64,000 bases of DNA from DATIXJ01 sp963714795 (GTDB lineage Bacteria > Bacteroidota > Ignavibacteria > UBA10030 > SZUA-254). This document shows, piece after piece, positions 1 to 8,117 of this stretch; position 1 is the first letter of the stretch, and each line of letters begins with the position of its first letter. The translations under genes were made by a program, and so were the position numbers. The DNA lies in the NCBI GenBank assembly GCA_963714795.1, contig CAVQPS010000009.1, positions 62,001 to 126,000 of the forward strand, read 5' to 3'. The notes beneath the pieces are model-generated. The model made no database searches. It was not told the DNA's origin and saw only the letters and a program-made list of their open reading frames with translations.

Positions 1-386
1 TATTTATATTGATGGCACGGGACAAAAACAATATTCGCTTTTCGCACTTCATCGGCAATCCCGATGCTTGTTTCGAATTTTTCCGCGAGCGGTTTTTCGC
101 AGAGGACATGAATTCCCTTTGCCATGCACGCTCGGATATATTCTGCATGCGTATGCGGCGGCGTGCAAATATCGACAAAATCGATTTTCTCGCGCGACAG
201 CATCGTCCCGAGATCGGAATAAAAGGCACTGCCCGGAAGATGTTCGGCAACGCGGGGGCGGTTTTGTTCCACTACATCCATCACCGCCGTAATGCGGGCT
301 TCCTGACGGATCGAATCGTGTACATATGCCGGAACATGACCACGTATTGCGATATTGCCGAAACCGATAATGGCGCCGCGCAGCAT
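1..386 (-). CDS. Gfo/Idh/MocA-family oxidoreductase (N-terminal part, cut by window edge)
   Basis: The first 128 codons of an NAD(P)-dependent dehydrogenase of the Gfo/Idh/MocA family; the C-terminal half lies beyond the left edge. The Rossmann glycine motif GFGNIA is at residues 8-13, CTPPHTH at 74-80 and the family's EKP motif (CEKPLA) at 96-101. Members oxidise or reduce a hydroxyl or keto group of sugars, cyclitols or related polyols. The start overlaps the stop of the upstream gene by one base (TAATG), so it is the most distal visible gene of the operon that begins at 8813. In that context an inferred role is making the keto group that the neighbouring aminotransferase would aminate. The substrate cannot be read from the sequence. 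Confidence 0.85.
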   Translation of the reverse strand, partial: MLRGAIIGFGNIAIRGHVPAYVHDSIRQEARITAVMDVVEQNRPRVAEHLPGSAFYSDLGTMLSREKIDFVDICTPPHTHAEYIRACMAKGIHVLCEKPLAEKFETSIGIADEVRKANIVFVPCHQYK

Positions 387-1303
387 TACACGCTCACCGT
401 CCGATGTTCGATCATCGCAAGCAATTGTGCACTTATTTTTTCCTGATACATGGTCACCGCAATCATGATTGCATTGATGACGATAATTTCGGTAGCAAAA
501 TAGAGCGGCACGAAATTGATCAGAACTGCTACCGACATTACGATCATGCGTGTATTAGTGGTGAGGATCGCGTAATATTTCATCAGCGGTTTGTTGAACG
601 TCCGGTATTCATCGCGAAACCATTCCGGAACGTTCTGACCGAATTCCGTTGCAACCAGTTTCCGCAATCGCTGGAAATTTTTTGAAAGCGATTCCTGCTG
701 GACCGTATAATTCAAATAGGTACGCAGAAGAATTTTCTTCGCCGGGTTGCGGGAGAACTGCGTTGCTTCATATTCACGGCGGACTTCATCGGCACCTTCG
801 AGTTCCGATTTTGCAGGATCGACCACAAATTTGAGATACGCGTTGCGGTAGTAATCCGCCAGCGAGCTTTGAATCGAATGGCTCGCTCCGCCGGCAAGCA
901 CGAACAACAGCAGCCAGGGCCACCCGATGTCATAGGTCACCACCATACGCGCAAACAGGTGAAGATAAATACTCAGAAACATGATGTTGCCGCCGAGACC
1001 GTCGAGTATTCTGCCGATCTTCGATTTATGATTCGTCATACGCGCCAACTGACCATCCACACTGTCGAGCGTATCGGCAATGACCCAGAGAACAATGCCC
1101 CAGATATTGAGTGTCACGTCCCGGTAATACAGAAGATGACCGCCGGTCACACCGATAAAAATGCTGACAACCGTGACGACATTCGGCGTGATACCGAGTG
1201 CACGGCACAATTTCGCAATGACGTAACCGATCGGACGGTAAAAATATATATCGATCGTCTCTTCGACGTCGATCGATTTATATGTTGATTCGATCTGCGA
1301 CAA
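386..1303 (-). CDS. CDP-alcohol phosphatidyltransferase family membrane protein (fourth Asp missing)
   Basis: An integral membrane enzyme of the CDP-alcohol phosphatidyltransferase family, which swaps CMP from a CDP-linked substrate for an alcohol to form a phosphodiester. The signature DxxDGxxAR is at about residues 80-88, followed after eight residues by GxxxD (G97, D101). The fourth aspartate of the canonical motif, taken as the catalytic base, is replaced by Gly at 105. I chose a TTG start at 1303, preceded at nine bases by GAGG; the in-frame ATG at 1354 would overlap the upstream aminotransferase by 77 bases and has no ribosome binding site. The protein is then 305 residues with several membrane helices and a hydrophilic stretch in the middle. 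It is one of two paralogues in this operon. Confidence 0.82.
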   Translation of the reverse strand: MSQIESTYKSIDVEETIDIYFYRPIGYVIAKLCRALGITPNVVTVVSIFIGVTGGHLLYYRDVTLNIWGIVLWVIADTLDSVDGQLARMTNHKSKIGRILDGLGGNIMFLSIYLHLFARMVVTYDIGWPWLLLFVLAGGASHSIQSSLADYYRNAYLKFVVDPAKSELEGADEVRREYEATQFSRNPAKKILLRTYLNYTVQQESLSKNFQRLRKLVATEFGQNVPEWFRDEYRTFNKPLMKYYAILTTNTRMIVMSVAVLINFVPLYFATEIIVINAIMIAVTMYQEKISAQLLAMIEHRTVSV

Positions 1304-2636
1304 GTGTAAATACCTCGCTGAGAATGTTGATGCCTTCTTCCGCCGTCGCTTCATCGATAATGAGCGGCGGGTTGATGCGGATATCGGGATTATAACCCAT
1401 CGTAATAAGACCGCGTTTCAGGCATTCATGGAAAACAAATTTGCATGTTTCTTTATCGAGCTTTTCGTTCGTTTGCCGGTTCTTCACCAGTTCGACGCCG
1501 ATCAGCAAACCGCGACCGCGTACCTCACCGATGAACGGGAATTTCTCTTTCAGTGCCGTCAGTTTTTTCAGCATGAACGCACCGACACGGGCAGAATTTT
1601 CCACCAGTCCGTCTTCAATGATCGTTTTCACCGTCACGTACGCCGCGGCAGAGGCAAGAGGATTGCCGCCGTAACTCGATGAGCTTCCGCTTGCATTGGC
1701 AAACGGTTTTGAGAAAATAATTTTATCGCTCGACATCAAGCCGGTCATCGGATAGCCGCCGCCGAAACTTTTCCCGATGGTGATAATATCTGGAATAACG
1801 TTATCGTGCTGACATCCGAACAATTTGCCCGTGCGGCCGAAGCCCGTAATCATTTCATCGACGATCAGCAACGCGCCATGCTCATCGGCAACACGCCGAA
1901 GCTCGAGCAAATATCCCTCGGGTGGAACGACATTTCCATTCGTTCCCTGGATCGGCTCGACAATAAGCGCCGCGAGATTGCCGGTCGTTTCCACTTTAAT
2001 TTTTTCGCGTATGAAATCCACACATGCCCATTTGCAATCGGGATAGGTCAGATGTAACGGGCACCGGCGGCAATTCGCATACGGCGTATTGTAAATTCCG
2101 TGCGGAAGAGGTCCGAGATGATGCTTGAACGTATCGCCGATCAACCCAACAACGCCAAGCGTTTTGCCATGAAACCCGCCCCAGAAACCCATCACTTCCG
2201 TTTTCTTCGTGTAGGATTTCGCAAGACGAAGAGCCGCTTCCACCGCTTCGGCGCCGCCGCTGTAATATTGCGTGCGATAGAGATCGCCGACGGCATGATC
2301 GGCAAGAAATTTCGACAGGTCGGCTCGAACTTTCGTCGTGAAACTGCCGACATGAATTTTTGCAACCTGTTCCTGCATCATCTTGACATATTTCGGATGA
2401 TTGTAGCCGAGACTTGCAACGGCGACACCGGCGAAGAAATCGATATAGCGGTTGCCGTCGATATCTTCGACGATACATCCGTCGCCTTTTTCCATCACTA
2501 ACTGAGAGAGTGTGGCAATCGTTTGGGTTCCGGGAGAAATATATTTTTGTTCAAAATCAAAAATCTCTTTTGATTTCGGTCCGGGGATTGCGGTTTTCAC
2601 CGATGCTTTTCGTCGTCCTGATTCATGAACCAACAT
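1278..2636 (-). CDS. class III PLP-dependent aminotransferase
   Basis: A class III (GabT/ArgD fold) aminotransferase of 452 residues. The PLP-binding Asp lies in LLIVDEMITGFGRTG (D260) and the Schiff-base lysine is K289 in IGKSFGGG. An insertion carries four cysteines at 189, 192, 201 and 205 (CRRC, then C and C), suggesting a metal-binding knuckle; I recall similar inserts in archaeal relatives. The start was set at the ATG at 2636 because an AAAGG box precedes it and it leaves only a 14-base overlap with the ATP-grasp gene; an upstream start would overlap by 155 bases. The argD gene elsewhere in the window makes an ornithine role unlikely. Its position between two phosphatidyltransferase genes points to amination of a head-group precursor (inference). 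Confidence 0.85.
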   Translation of the reverse strand: MLVHESGRRKASVKTAIPGPKSKEIFDFEQKYISPGTQTIATLSQLVMEKGDGCIVEDIDGNRYIDFFAGVAVASLGYNHPKYVKMMQEQVAKIHVGSFTTKVRADLSKFLADHAVGDLYRTQYYSGGAEAVEAALRLAKSYTKKTEVMGFWGGFHGKTLGVVGLIGDTFKHHLGPLPHGIYNTPYANCRRCPLHLTYPDCKWACVDFIREKIKVETTGNLAALIVEPIQGTNGNVVPPEGYLLELRRVADEHGALLIVDEMITGFGRTGKLFGCQHDNVIPDIITIGKSFGGGYPMTGLMSSDKIIFSKPFANASGSSSSYGGNPLASAAAYVTVKTIIEDGLVENSARVGAFMLKKLTALKEKFPFIGEVRGRGLLIGVELVKNRQTNEKLDKETCKFVFHECLKRGLITMGYNPDIRINPPLIIDEATAEEGINILSEVFTLVADRINI

Positions 2637-3447
2637 GTTCTTGAGCCTTTCTATAAATAAGTTGTGCAATATTCCTGCTTGCCTGTTCGCGTACGGGCGC
2701 AAAGCTGGGCCAGTCGTTGATATCGATAATAGCGACACTGCCGTCTCTGCCGATAATGGCATCGCCGCCGTAAACAAAAAGATTCATGACTTCGGCAGAT
2801 GCCGAGGCAAAATCCCGTAATTTCTTCTCGTCAAATTTCGTATGATACACGCCGTTCAGGTAATACCAGTGGAACAGGTCGGTCTCACGCACCGCATAAA
2901 ATTTCACCGTGTCGCCGTCGAGATGTTCCTGCAAAATCGCTTCATGAATGTCGCGCTGATGGAATTCTTTCAGTAAATTCAATTCTTCATCATCGGTATT
3001 GGCAAGCGTGACGTCTTCTTTGTGTACGGCATGAACATCCCCGCGTTTGATCCAGATTTTGTTCGATGTGAATCCTGCTTCCTTCACATTCGCATCGGAA
3101 TCGGTCGTGACGATCACACTTTTCGGAAACGGAATACCCGCGGCAGGAATGAGCTTGACCATATTGATGCGGTAACAATTCATCACGGCCCGCGGTGAGT
3201 TGATGATGAACGCGCCGCGGTCCTCGATCTTCGATAGAGTTTTCGAACCAAGCGGACCCTGAGCCATGGAAAATATCAGTTTTTCTTTTACTGAATCCGG
3301 CGTAATCAGTCCTTCATCGTACATTGTCACATCGGCACCGAGCGATCGGAGTGCATCCCCCGTCTGATTGATGATGAGCAGATCATTCACGACATGATTC
3401 GGCGAAAATTCGGTTTTCCGGGTAATGCCGGCAAATTGTAATTTCAT
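2623..3447 (-). CDS. ATP-grasp family ligase/kinase (RimK-like)
   Basis: A 274-residue ATP-grasp protein. The ATP-binding strands are seen as WIKRGDVHAVHKEDV (around 132-146) and QEHLDGDTVKFYAV (around 173-186), and the metal-binding end as VAIIDINDWPSF (around 238-249). ATP-grasp enzymes join a carboxylate to an amine or thiol through an acyl-phosphate; a few phosphorylate polyols. The gene overlaps the upstream phosphatidyltransferase by four bases (ATGA), a sign of translational coupling. Beside an aminotransferase, it could acylate the new amine with an amino acid or act as a polyol kinase; the sequence does not decide between them. Confidence 0.75.
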   Translation of the reverse strand: MKLQFAGITRKTEFSPNHVVNDLLIINQTGDALRSLGADVTMYDEGLITPDSVKEKLIFSMAQGPLGSKTLSKIEDRGAFIINSPRAVMNCYRINMVKLIPAAGIPFPKSVIVTTDSDANVKEAGFTSNKIWIKRGDVHAVHKEDVTLANTDDEELNLLKEFHQRDIHEAILQEHLDGDTVKFYAVRETDLFHWYYLNGVYHTKFDEKKLRDFASASAEVMNLFVYGGDAIIGRDGSVAIIDINDWPSFAPVREQASRNIAQLIYRKAQEHVGS

Positions 3448-4085
3448 GAAAAGAGTTTCGATAAAAATGATGGTGGATCGTCCGGTGGTTGTGGAATGCC
3501 CTCGGCAATTTCACTGTCACGCCGGACTATTGCCTGCCGATCGATTTCCGCCTGTAACCGGTAATCGACCATCACCGTCCCGATCACGAATCCGGTAAGG
3601 TTGGCAAGAAAAATGACATGCATCGCAATCTGAAATCCCTGCACATCGAACAAAACCGTTGCAAGGTATCCGAAATAAATCATAAACCGTTTGAAACCGG
3701 GATCGAATTTCGACATCGGTTCGATAATCGTCACAAGAAGAATCGCCACGAATGCAAGAATTGCCATAAAGAGCGTGACATACCCTGCATAGACAAGCGC
3801 GAGAAACATCGCCAGTTCATTGAGGCGATCGAATACGACTTCCAGCATCTGGCCTTTGTCCGATTGCAATTTGTACATGCGCGCAACGCCGCCGTCAAGC
3901 CCGTCGATAATTTGAGAAACTGCCATAACGACCAAACCGGAAACAAGCATGCCTGCCGCAACCAAAACTGCACCGACGATGCCGACAATAAAACCGATCG
4001 TCGAAATCTGGTTCGGTGAAAGTCCCAGCGTTTCATGGGCGAATCGGATGAAGCCGCTCAATATGCCGTCTGATTTTTTACTCAT
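3444..4085 (-). CDS. CDP-alcohol phosphatidyltransferase family protein (third Asp replaced by Glu)
   Basis: A 213-residue membrane protein of the CDP-alcohol phosphatidyltransferase family with about five hydrophobic helices. The signature DGLDGGVAR is at residues 61-69 and the second half of the motif begins at G78. The third aspartate is Glu82 and the fourth aspartate, D86, is present. It is clearly different from its paralogue ending at 386, which lost the fourth rather than the third acid. The gene starts directly after the stop of the preceding gene and overlaps the next by four bases. It probably makes a phosphodiester-linked lipid or lipid precursor; substrate unknown. Confidence 0.82.
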   Translation of the reverse strand: MSKKSDGILSGFIRFAHETLGLSPNQISTIGFIVGIVGAVLVAAGMLVSGLVVMAVSQIIDGLDGGVARMYKLQSDKGQMLEVVFDRLNELAMFLALVYAGYVTLFMAILAFVAILLVTIIEPMSKFDPGFKRFMIYFGYLATVLFDVQGFQIAMHVIFLANLTGFVIGTVMVDYRLQAEIDRQAIVRRDSEIAEGIPQPPDDPPSFLSKLFS

Positions 4086-4535
4086 CTAAATAAATTTATG
4101 CCGTAACAATGTAAGTGCAGCGATCAGAACAATACAAATTGCACATGTCCAGATTTCTTTAATCGTATCGGAATAGCCGGTCAGAATTCCTTCCGTCGAA
4201 TATGTGCTGAACGGATAGAACGGCCGCTTCTCATAACTCACCATGTAATCGAGAGCAAAGTGCGAAATAAAAAACAACGCGGGAACGTATGTTCCGAGGT
4301 AGACCGAAAGCGGAATGATCCACATCAGCGCAACCGGCTCCTGAAAGGGCGTCCGCCAGTGATAATGTTTTTCGTTTTTCTTCCCGTTCTTCTTCAGATA
4401 CAGCGGAAGCTTGATCGGATGATCAACAAGATCGATTCCATAACCGAACGTGTATGCGAGAACGATATCCTTTCCTTCGAGCCCCAGAACCTGAACTCCA
4501 ACAGTTGTCAAAAGAAGATGTGGAAGTATGGTCAT
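4086..4535 (-). CDS. small integral membrane protein, DUF457/YdjM-like
   Basis: A 149-residue protein with about four hydrophobic segments. Its polar motifs are embedded at membrane edges: GIDLVDHPIK near residue 33, HYHWRTPFQEP near 57 and SHFALDYMVS near 91. This distribution of His and Asp resembles the membrane-bound metal-dependent hydrolases of the YdjM/DUF457 group, but I could not confirm the family by eye. Its stop is immediately followed by the start of the CDP-alcohol phosphatidyltransferase gene, so the two are co-translated. A lipid- or phosphate-ester hydrolase role in the same pathway would fit, as inference only. Confidence 0.65.
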   Translation of the reverse strand: MTILPHLLLTTVGVQVLGLEGKDIVLAYTFGYGIDLVDHPIKLPLYLKKNGKKNEKHYHWRTPFQEPVALMWIIPLSVYLGTYVPALFFISHFALDYMVSYEKRPFYPFSTYSTEGILTGYSDTIKEIWTCAICIVLIAALTLLRHKFI

Positions 4536-4588
4536 TCGTTCAATTCAAAAGGAAAAAGTCAAAAGTAAAATTGGAAAAAACAATTTGA

Positions 4589-5590
4589 TTACAGTACTTT
4601 CGAAAGAGATTTTTGTTTCATATTCGTCAGCAAAATAAACAACAAACCGAGAAGGATCCAGAAAAATTCGCGGACGCGCATCACAATGCCGAGATACACG
4701 CCGAGCAGCGGCGGTAACGCAAGACTTTCCAATCCGAGAGCCAGACCGCCTTCCCGCGCACCGAGATTGAGCGGAATGAAAAACAACAAATTAATAATGA
4801 TTGAATACGAAACATATAAAAAGAGAGCAGAGACAACCGTCGTCTCGACATTGATGCCCCTGAGAATAAGATAGACTTCGATGCCCATCAGGACGCGGCT
4901 GATATATTCAAGAATGACTGAAATATACAATTTCTTCCTGTCTTGATGGTAAACATTCGTGATGACCTCGTCCATCTCTTTAAGATTGTATTCATACCGT
5001 TGCAATGAAACGGAGATTTTCCGCAGGAACGGTATCCGGCCAACAAATGCAACCAGTCGTTGAAAAATTCCTTTCCGGTATCCGCCGAGCGTCATACCGA
5101 TGACAGTAAGAACGAGCACGCCGGCAACAATAAGAACAGCGTCGACAACCGGCGGGAGCGCAAGCACAACAAGCGCAGCGACAATTCCGGTCAGCAACAG
5201 AAGCATGTGACCGAGAAGATGAATCATCCGGTACACCACGACAACGGAAAACGATTGCCGCGTACCCAATGCACCGGAAAGAGCGTTGACTTTATACGGC
5301 TCCCCGCCCAGAGCGATGACCGGAGTGATATAGTTAATCACAAACCCGGAAACGGTTACCATGAACAACTGCAGAAATGTAATTTTTTTTCCTTCGGGGC
5401 CGAGAACAAGTTTCCACGCGGCCGTATTGCACAGATAAATGACGAACCAGATACCGATCACATACAACAAACTCCACCCCGCCTGCTCAATGTTGCGGGT
5501 AATTGTCTGGATGCCGAAACGGTAAACAAGGTAACTGAAAATACCGACACCGAAAACAAAAAACAGGATGTTGGTTGTCCGGGGCTTCAT
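4589..5590 (-). CDS. lysylphosphatidylglycerol synthase TM region / UPF0104 flippase-like protein
   Basis: A 333-residue integral membrane protein with about eight helices, of the family related to the N-terminal flippase domain of MprF and to AglD (UPF0104). Recognisable stretches include NTAAWKLVLG near residue 54, INYITPVIALGGEPYK near 90 and NLGAREGGLALGL near 275, typical of the family. Members move lipid-linked or charged phospholipid substrates across the inner membrane. The gene begins three bases after the frame-corrected end of mlaD and is followed after 53 bases by the next operon gene. In this operon it is the obvious candidate to flip the product of the phosphatidyltransferases. 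Confidence 0.8.
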   Translation of the reverse strand: MKPRTTNILFFVFGVGIFSYLVYRFGIQTITRNIEQAGWSLLYVIGIWFVIYLCNTAAWKLVLGPEGKKITFLQLFMVTVSGFVINYITPVIALGGEPYKVNALSGALGTRQSFSVVVVYRMIHLLGHMLLLLTGIVAALVVLALPPVVDAVLIVAGVLVLTVIGMTLGGYRKGIFQRLVAFVGRIPFLRKISVSLQRYEYNLKEMDEVITNVYHQDRKKLYISVILEYISRVLMGIEVYLILRGINVETTVVSALFLYVSYSIIINLLFFIPLNLGAREGGLALGLESLALPPLLGVYLGIVMRVREFFWILLGLLFILLTNMKQKSLSKVL

Positions 5591-5593
5591 GGA

Positions 5594-6557
5594 TCAAAAA
5601 ACGGAAACATGAACATATTTGGACGGATGTTCCCGCAAATCGACCAGCAGTAAATTCAGATCGTTCATTAATGAAATGATTTGATTGTAGACGTTTTTAT
5701 CACTCAACAACCGGGATCACGTTGCTTGAATCACTCGACGCTTTTGCCATGATCGAATCGGCACGTCCGGAAAACGACGACAGGTTCGCATAGAGCTGAT
5801 CGTCCATGATTAATTTTCCCATCGTCCCTTTTCCCTGCCGGATCTGATCGGTAACGACTTTCAAATTCACGGAAAGATCGCTTAAATTTTTTGCCATCGA
5901 TTCATCATACACAAATTTTCCCAGCGTTCCCTGTTTCGATTCCATTGCCGTCATGACGCCGTTGAGCGAATGAAGAAATTTTTCCATTTCGTTTGCCACC
6001 GTCGGCTGCTTGATAAATTTTCCGGCAGAACCTTCCCCTTTTTCAATGGAAGCGGTGATCCGTTTGGCATTGCCCATCAATTCTGTAAAATCGGCAAGAG
6101 CGTTTTTCAATTGCGGTCCTGCGGCTTCAAAATCGAACGACTCGCGAATCGGAACAAACGAATTGGCTTCCAGCTGCGTTTCATTCTCCGCACCGATACC
6201 GATGTCGATGTATTTATCGCCGAGAAGACCGATCGTTTTGATCTGACCGGTCGAGCTTGTCGTAATGGATGGCTGATATTTGGTCAGAAGGCCGAGGGTC
6301 ACTTCAACGCCGTTGATTCCGTCGCGGGTTTTAAACTGCATATCGGTGACATAACCGATCTTCAGGCCGCCCAGCGTCACCATCGCGCCGTTCACCAGGC
6401 CCTGCACGTTTGGCATAAACACTTTGAGCGTATACTTTGATGCGAAGATATTCTGTTCGGTTCCGACGACACTGATCACGAACACAAAAACGATCAAGCC
6501 GATCAGGATCACAATGCCGACACGCAAACTATACCATCGCAGTTGTCTTGTATTCAT
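5594..6557 (-). CDS. mlaD: MlaD-family MCE lipid-transport protein (frameshifted near 5713)
   Basis: Periplasmic substrate-binding subunit of an Mla-type lipid ABC transporter. One N-terminal membrane anchor (about residues 11-30) is followed by an MCE domain (VQGLVNGAMVTLGGLKIG at about 53-70) and a helical C-terminal region with repeated GxxGKxxxD units. The initial frame ends at 5700 after NVIPVVE, but the next frame continues at once with RLLSDKNVYNQII...NDLNLLLVDLREHPSKYVHVSVF and stops at 5594. That tail is the expected family C-terminus. A single extra base (or two missing bases) near 5711-5717 explains it. With the correction the gene ends three bases from the next start, matching the rest of the operon. 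Confidence 0.85.
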
Positions 6558-6563
6558 CTTCTT

Positions 6564-7322
6564 TTATGGTTGTTTATGAAAGACCAAGTTCGCTTCTTCA
6601 TGGATTTCCGACAAGAAATTCTGCACGAACGGATCCGTACATTGCAATAACTCCTGGGGAGAACCGTCAAAAACAATTTTGCCGTCGTTCATGAGCGCCA
6701 GTGAATCGCCGACAGCAAATGCATCGCGTAAAATATGCGTCACCACGACCGATGTTGCACGACGTTCTTTTTTCAATCTCATGATAAGTTCGGTCACGGT
6801 TTTTGCGTTAATAGGATCGAGTCCCGTTGTCGGCTCATCGTATAAAATCATTTCCGGACGAAAGGCGATCGCCCGTGCAATCGCAACGCGCTTTTTCATC
6901 CCGCCGCTGATCTCTTCCGGCAAAAGATTCTGCGTATCGGGAAGATTCACAAAATCGAGACACTCCAATACACGCCGGTCGATTTCTTCCGTCGAAAGCT
7001 CGGAATGTTCTTCGAGAAAAAAACCGACATTCTCGGCAACCGTCAACGAGTCGAACAATGCGTTACCTTGAAAGATCATCGACATTCTCCGGCGCACCGG
7101 CATTTGCTCGCGTTCGCTGAGCCGGGTAATTTCCGTGTTATCAACCCAGACCGCCCCCGAATCAGGACGCCAAAGACCCAGAATGATTTTCAACAACGAA
7201 CTTTTTCCGGCGCCGCTCGGACCGAGGACCACTTTCGTTTCCCCGTCCTTTACCTGAAACGAAACATCATCCAGAATTTTTCTTCCGTCCATTTCAACGT
7301 TGATATGTTCCAGCCGGATCAT
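6564..7322 (-). CDS. mlaF: Mla-type ABC transporter ATP-binding protein
   Basis: ATPase subunit (252 residues) of the MlaEFD-type lipid transporter. Walker A is GPSGAGKSS (34-42), the signature is ISGGMKKRVAIARAI and Walker B is MILYDEPTTGLDP, with the downstream VVTHI switch. It powers phospholipid movement between inner membrane and the MCE subunit. It lies between mlaE (gap three bases) and mlaD (gap six bases), the usual MlaE-F-D set. Linkage to phosphatidyltransferase genes suggests that the lipid made here is a cargo (inference). Confidence 0.93.
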   Translation of the reverse strand: MIRLEHINVEMDGRKILDDVSFQVKDGETKVVLGPSGAGKSSLLKIILGLWRPDSGAVWVDNTEITRLSEREQMPVRRRMSMIFQGNALFDSLTVAENVGFFLEEHSELSTEEIDRRVLECLDFVNLPDTQNLLPEEISGGMKKRVAIARAIAFRPEMILYDEPTTGLDPINAKTVTELIMRLKKERRATSVVVTHILRDAFAVGDSLALMNDGKIVFDGSPQELLQCTDPFVQNFLSEIHEEANLVFHKQP

Positions 7323-7325
7323 CGG

Positions 7326-8114
7326 TTAATTTAACATTGTCCAGACAACTTTGGTGAAAATAAAATCGTTAAACAGCACCACCACCGATGCAACGACAAC
7401 CGCATTGACGGCAGCGCGGCCGACACCGATCGTTCCGCCCGTCGTTGCAAGTCCGTAGTAACAACTGATCGTCGAAATAAAGAACGAAAAGACGACCGGT
7501 TTTCCGAACCCGACGAATAAATCTTTCATGCTCAAATCTTTGATTGCCGATTGCCAGAAAAATGCTTTATCGACATTGAGCCAGATATCGGCAACATACA
7601 TTGCACCGATCAAACCGACAAGGTCGGCGATGAGCGTCAGCGGCAGGAACATTAAAACCGATGCCACTAACCGAGGTACGGCAAGCTTTTCGATGGGATT
7701 CGTTCCGAAAGCACGCAACGCATCGATTTGTTCGCTCACCTGCATGGAACCGAGCTCGGAAGCATTCTTGGCACCTGTTCGTGCCGCCATCAAGAGACCG
7801 GTAATCACCGGGCCTAATTCGCGAAACATCGCCAGCGAGGTTGTCCGGCCAACGAGCAGTTTCGCACCGAACGTTTCCAGGCGATGTCCCGTCTCGATCG
7901 CCATGATAATCCCCATAAAGAGGCCGGAGAGAAATGCAATGATGAACGATTGCGCGCCGATCAGGTACATCTGTTCCATCGTATCTTTTCGGTAGCGCCA
8001 GGCGGCAGGCAGTGCACGGATATTCTCGAAAACAAAAATGGAATATTCCTGCAAACGCCAGAGCATATTCTTGAAAGCACGAATGGGTGCGATATCGTTT
8101 TTGCCGTTCGCCAT
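7326..8114 (-). CDS. mlaE: Mla-type ABC transporter permease
   Basis: MlaE-family permease of 262 residues with about five or six membrane helices. The family core is visible around residues 95-140, with ELGPVITGLLMAARTGAKNA followed by ELGSMQVSEQIDALRAFGTNP, the stretch that contacts the ATPase. Together with the next two genes it forms the inner-membrane MlaEFD complex. It starts three bases after the stop of the nucleotidyltransferase gene. Confidence 0.93.
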   Translation of the reverse strand: MANGKNDIAPIRAFKNMLWRLQEYSIFVFENIRALPAAWRYRKDTMEQMYLIGAQSFIIAFLSGLFMGIIMAIETGHRLETFGAKLLVGRTTSLAMFRELGPVITGLLMAARTGAKNASELGSMQVSEQIDALRAFGTNPIEKLAVPRLVASVLMFLPLTLIADLVGLIGAMYVADIWLNVDKAFFWQSAIKDLSMKDLFVGFGKPVVFSFFISTISCYYGLATTGGTIGVGRAAVNAVVVASVVVLFNDFIFTKVVWTMLN

Positions 8115-8117
8115 ATT

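Noticed and set aside
2637..2777. N-terminal extension of the aminotransferase
   Set aside because: It would overlap the ATP-grasp gene by 155 bases and looks like out-of-frame translation of that gene.
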